Source: Methylopumilus universalis (lineage in GTDB: Bacteria; Pseudomonadota; Gammaproteobacteria; Burkholderiales; Methylophilaceae). From it: a stretch of 64,000 bases of DNA. Below are positions 62,843-64,000 of this stretch, one piece after another. Position numbers and translations under genes: made by a program. The DNA lies in the NCBI RefSeq assembly GCF_006363895.1, contig NZ_CP040953.1; one strand, given 5' to 3'. The notes under the pieces were generated by a model. That model made no database searches. It saw nothing but the letters and a program-made list of their open reading frames with translations, and was not told the origin of the DNA. How positions within the stretch are numbered: the stretch's first letter is position 1; each line of letters opens with the position of its first letter.

Positions 62843-64000
62843 AGAAAAACAGCGGCTGGTGCAATTTTTGCAGCTGCTTCTGCAGCACAAGCTGGAATTG
62901 TTATTCCTGCTGGTGATTGGACATTAGATGTTTCAGGCAATGTAAATGCTTATAACATCTACTCACAATCAAAAGGTACAGCAACTGTTGCTGGTGGTTT
63001 ATCTGGTGCTGGTACAGCAACAAAAGATGTAACTACAAGCGGTATGCAAAACGGTCTTTTACCTAACTTCTTATCAATTGGTGCTTCAACGCGTCAAAAT
63101 GATTTGGATGTTGCATTCGTAATCAGCTTACAACCTGGTACAGGCGCTACTAATTCTTTAGCACAAGTTGGTTCAGCTGGTAACGCTGGCTTAAATAACC
63201 GTCAAGCATTCATGACATTTGGTGACAAATCATGGGGTTCTGTTAAATTAGGTAAAGATCTAGGCGTATTCGCTTCAGATGCTATCCTTAACGACATGAC
63301 ATTATTAGGTGTAGGTGCAACATTAGGTGGTTCAACATCAGCAGGTAACACAACGCTAGGCCGTATCGGTACTGGTTATATCTACGCTGAGTGGAAACCA
63401 CAAATTACTTACACAACGCCAAACATGAGTGGCTTCCAAGCAACTGTAGGTATTTCACAAGCTATGACAGCTGGTTCACTAGCTAATAGTACACTTACCG
63501 CTACATCAACTATTGATGCTAATGGCGTAGTATCAGCTGGTGCATCAACTGGTCGTATATTAAGTAAAACTGGCGCAGCTCAATCTAACCCAGCATATGA
63601 AGGTAAAATTTCATACTCATTCGCAGCGAATGACGTAACTGGTAAAGTTTGGGTATCTGGTTTAGCTCAACGTGCTGGCGTTTCAGCAAATGATGAAAAA
63701 ACAGTTTATGTTGGTGATATCGGCGCTAACGTAAACGCAGCTGGTTTTGGTTTAACTGGCTACTACTACGCAGGCCAAGGTATTGGTACAACAGGCCAAA
63801 TGTTAGATGGTTATTCAGCATTTAACGGTAATGCGCGTGATTCAGACGGTGGTTATGTTCAAGCAACTTATGTATTGCCTACAAAAACTAAAGTTGGTGT
63901 AAGCTGGGGTATCAGTAACCTTGATCTAGCTTCTGGTGAAAATAACACTGTAGCTTCATACAGTAGTTCGACTGTAGCATCAGCTTCGGCCGGCGTTTTA
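62843..64000 (+). pseudogene. Outer-membrane porin, start codon missing, 3' end cut by the window edge
   Basis: A frame of 386 codons runs without a stop from 62843 to the window end. It encodes most of a signal peptide (KTAAGAIFAAASAAQA), then mature porin-like sequence (GIVIPAGDWTLDVSGNVNAYNIYSQ, RQAFMTFGDKSWGSVKLGKDLGVFASDAILNDMT, IGTGYIYAEWKPQITYTTP) with alternating beta-strands. In this frame, no ATG, GTG or TTG occurs between the upstream stop (62783) and the first strands, so translation cannot start normally. Codon use is that of a highly expressed gene (GGT, GCT). Either it was truncated at its 5' end by the integrase sequence, or the join is an assembly fault. Confidence 0.75.

Noticed and set aside
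62821..62860. TTG at 62821 as the porin start
   Set aside because: It is out of frame with the porin; using it would need a frameshift within about 25 bp, and no sign of one can be tested here.
1..64000. CRISPR array, rRNA or IS element
   Set aside because: No regularly spaced repeats, rRNA-like tracts or transposase frames were found on either strand.

Overview
This AT-rich, densely packed window reads as chromosome from a streamlined methylotrophic betaproteobacterium of the order Methylophilales. 'Candidatus Methylopumilus'-like freshwater lineages or Methylotenera relatives fit best. The evidence is a lanthanide-type XoxF methanol dehydrogenase with its cytochrome XoxG and binding protein XoxJ, an NAD-dependent formate dehydrogenase, a betaproteobacterial-style Tol-Pal/Ruv block and the rpsU-yqeY-dnaG-rpoD order. 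The species call is inference, since no 16S gene is present.

Layout. 1-4.6 kb: fdsGBA, the tungsten/molybdenum NAD-linked formate dehydrogenase (fdsA runs off the left edge). 4.66-9.66 kb: a divergent operon with a second bis-MGD oxidoreductase and the cofactor genes moaA, mobA and moeA. 9.76-14.1 kb: peroxiredoxin, PIN-PhoH ATPase, LplT-like transporter and type II NADH dehydrogenase. 14.2-17.7 kb: xoxF-xoxJ-xoxG with terminators between the genes and a 20-bp palindrome in the xoxF leader. 18-29.6 kb: mixed housekeeping and accessory genes (proline iminopeptidase, a YihY-cNMP fusion, a TPR-oxygenase fusion, a RodZ-like protein, an orphan UmuD-like protease, HU, a cardiolipin synthase-like enzyme, a pentapeptide-repeat protein, SDR, AlkA, a GT39 transferase).

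29.7-38 kb: a small PepSY-like protein and a SoxYZ-like fused carrier of the type associated with quinoprotein dehydrogenases. They are followed (upstream, same strand) by a tight eight-gene membrane-lipid operon: two cyclopropane-synthase-family methyltransferases, DUF1365, a FAD amine-oxidase-like protein, a fatty-acid desaturase, a lipocalin, DUF1295 and DUF2878. 38-41 kb: a trypsin-like protease, small enzymes and regulators, and a tRNA with anticodon CAU. 41-50.9 kb: rpoD, dnaG, yqeY, rpsU, tsaD, plsY, folB, xerD, and the rpsP-rimM-trmD-rplS ribosomal operon. 51-61 kb: queE-queC, the full tolQRAB-pal-cpoB operon behind ybgC, ruvCAB, yebC and an EamA exporter.

61.2-64 kb is the only clearly rearranged end: a CBS-domain gene, then a lone tyrosine integrase whose start lies about 25 bp from a porin reading frame. 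That frame is open to the window edge but has no usable start codon, as if the integrase sequence displaced the first few porin codons.

Metabolically, XoxF oxidises methanol in the periplasm and passes electrons to XoxG. Downstream, formate is oxidised by FdsGBA to give NADH, which NDH-2 can feed to quinones. The moaA/mobA/moeA genes supply the cofactor for the formate dehydrogenases. The least explained items are the lipid-modification operon, the YihY-cNMP fusion, the orphan UmuD-like protein, the integrase with an antitoxin-like N-terminus, and the broken porin. There is no CRISPR array, rRNA or complete mobile element. Only one intergenic region approaches 300 bp, the xoxF/pip divergent region.
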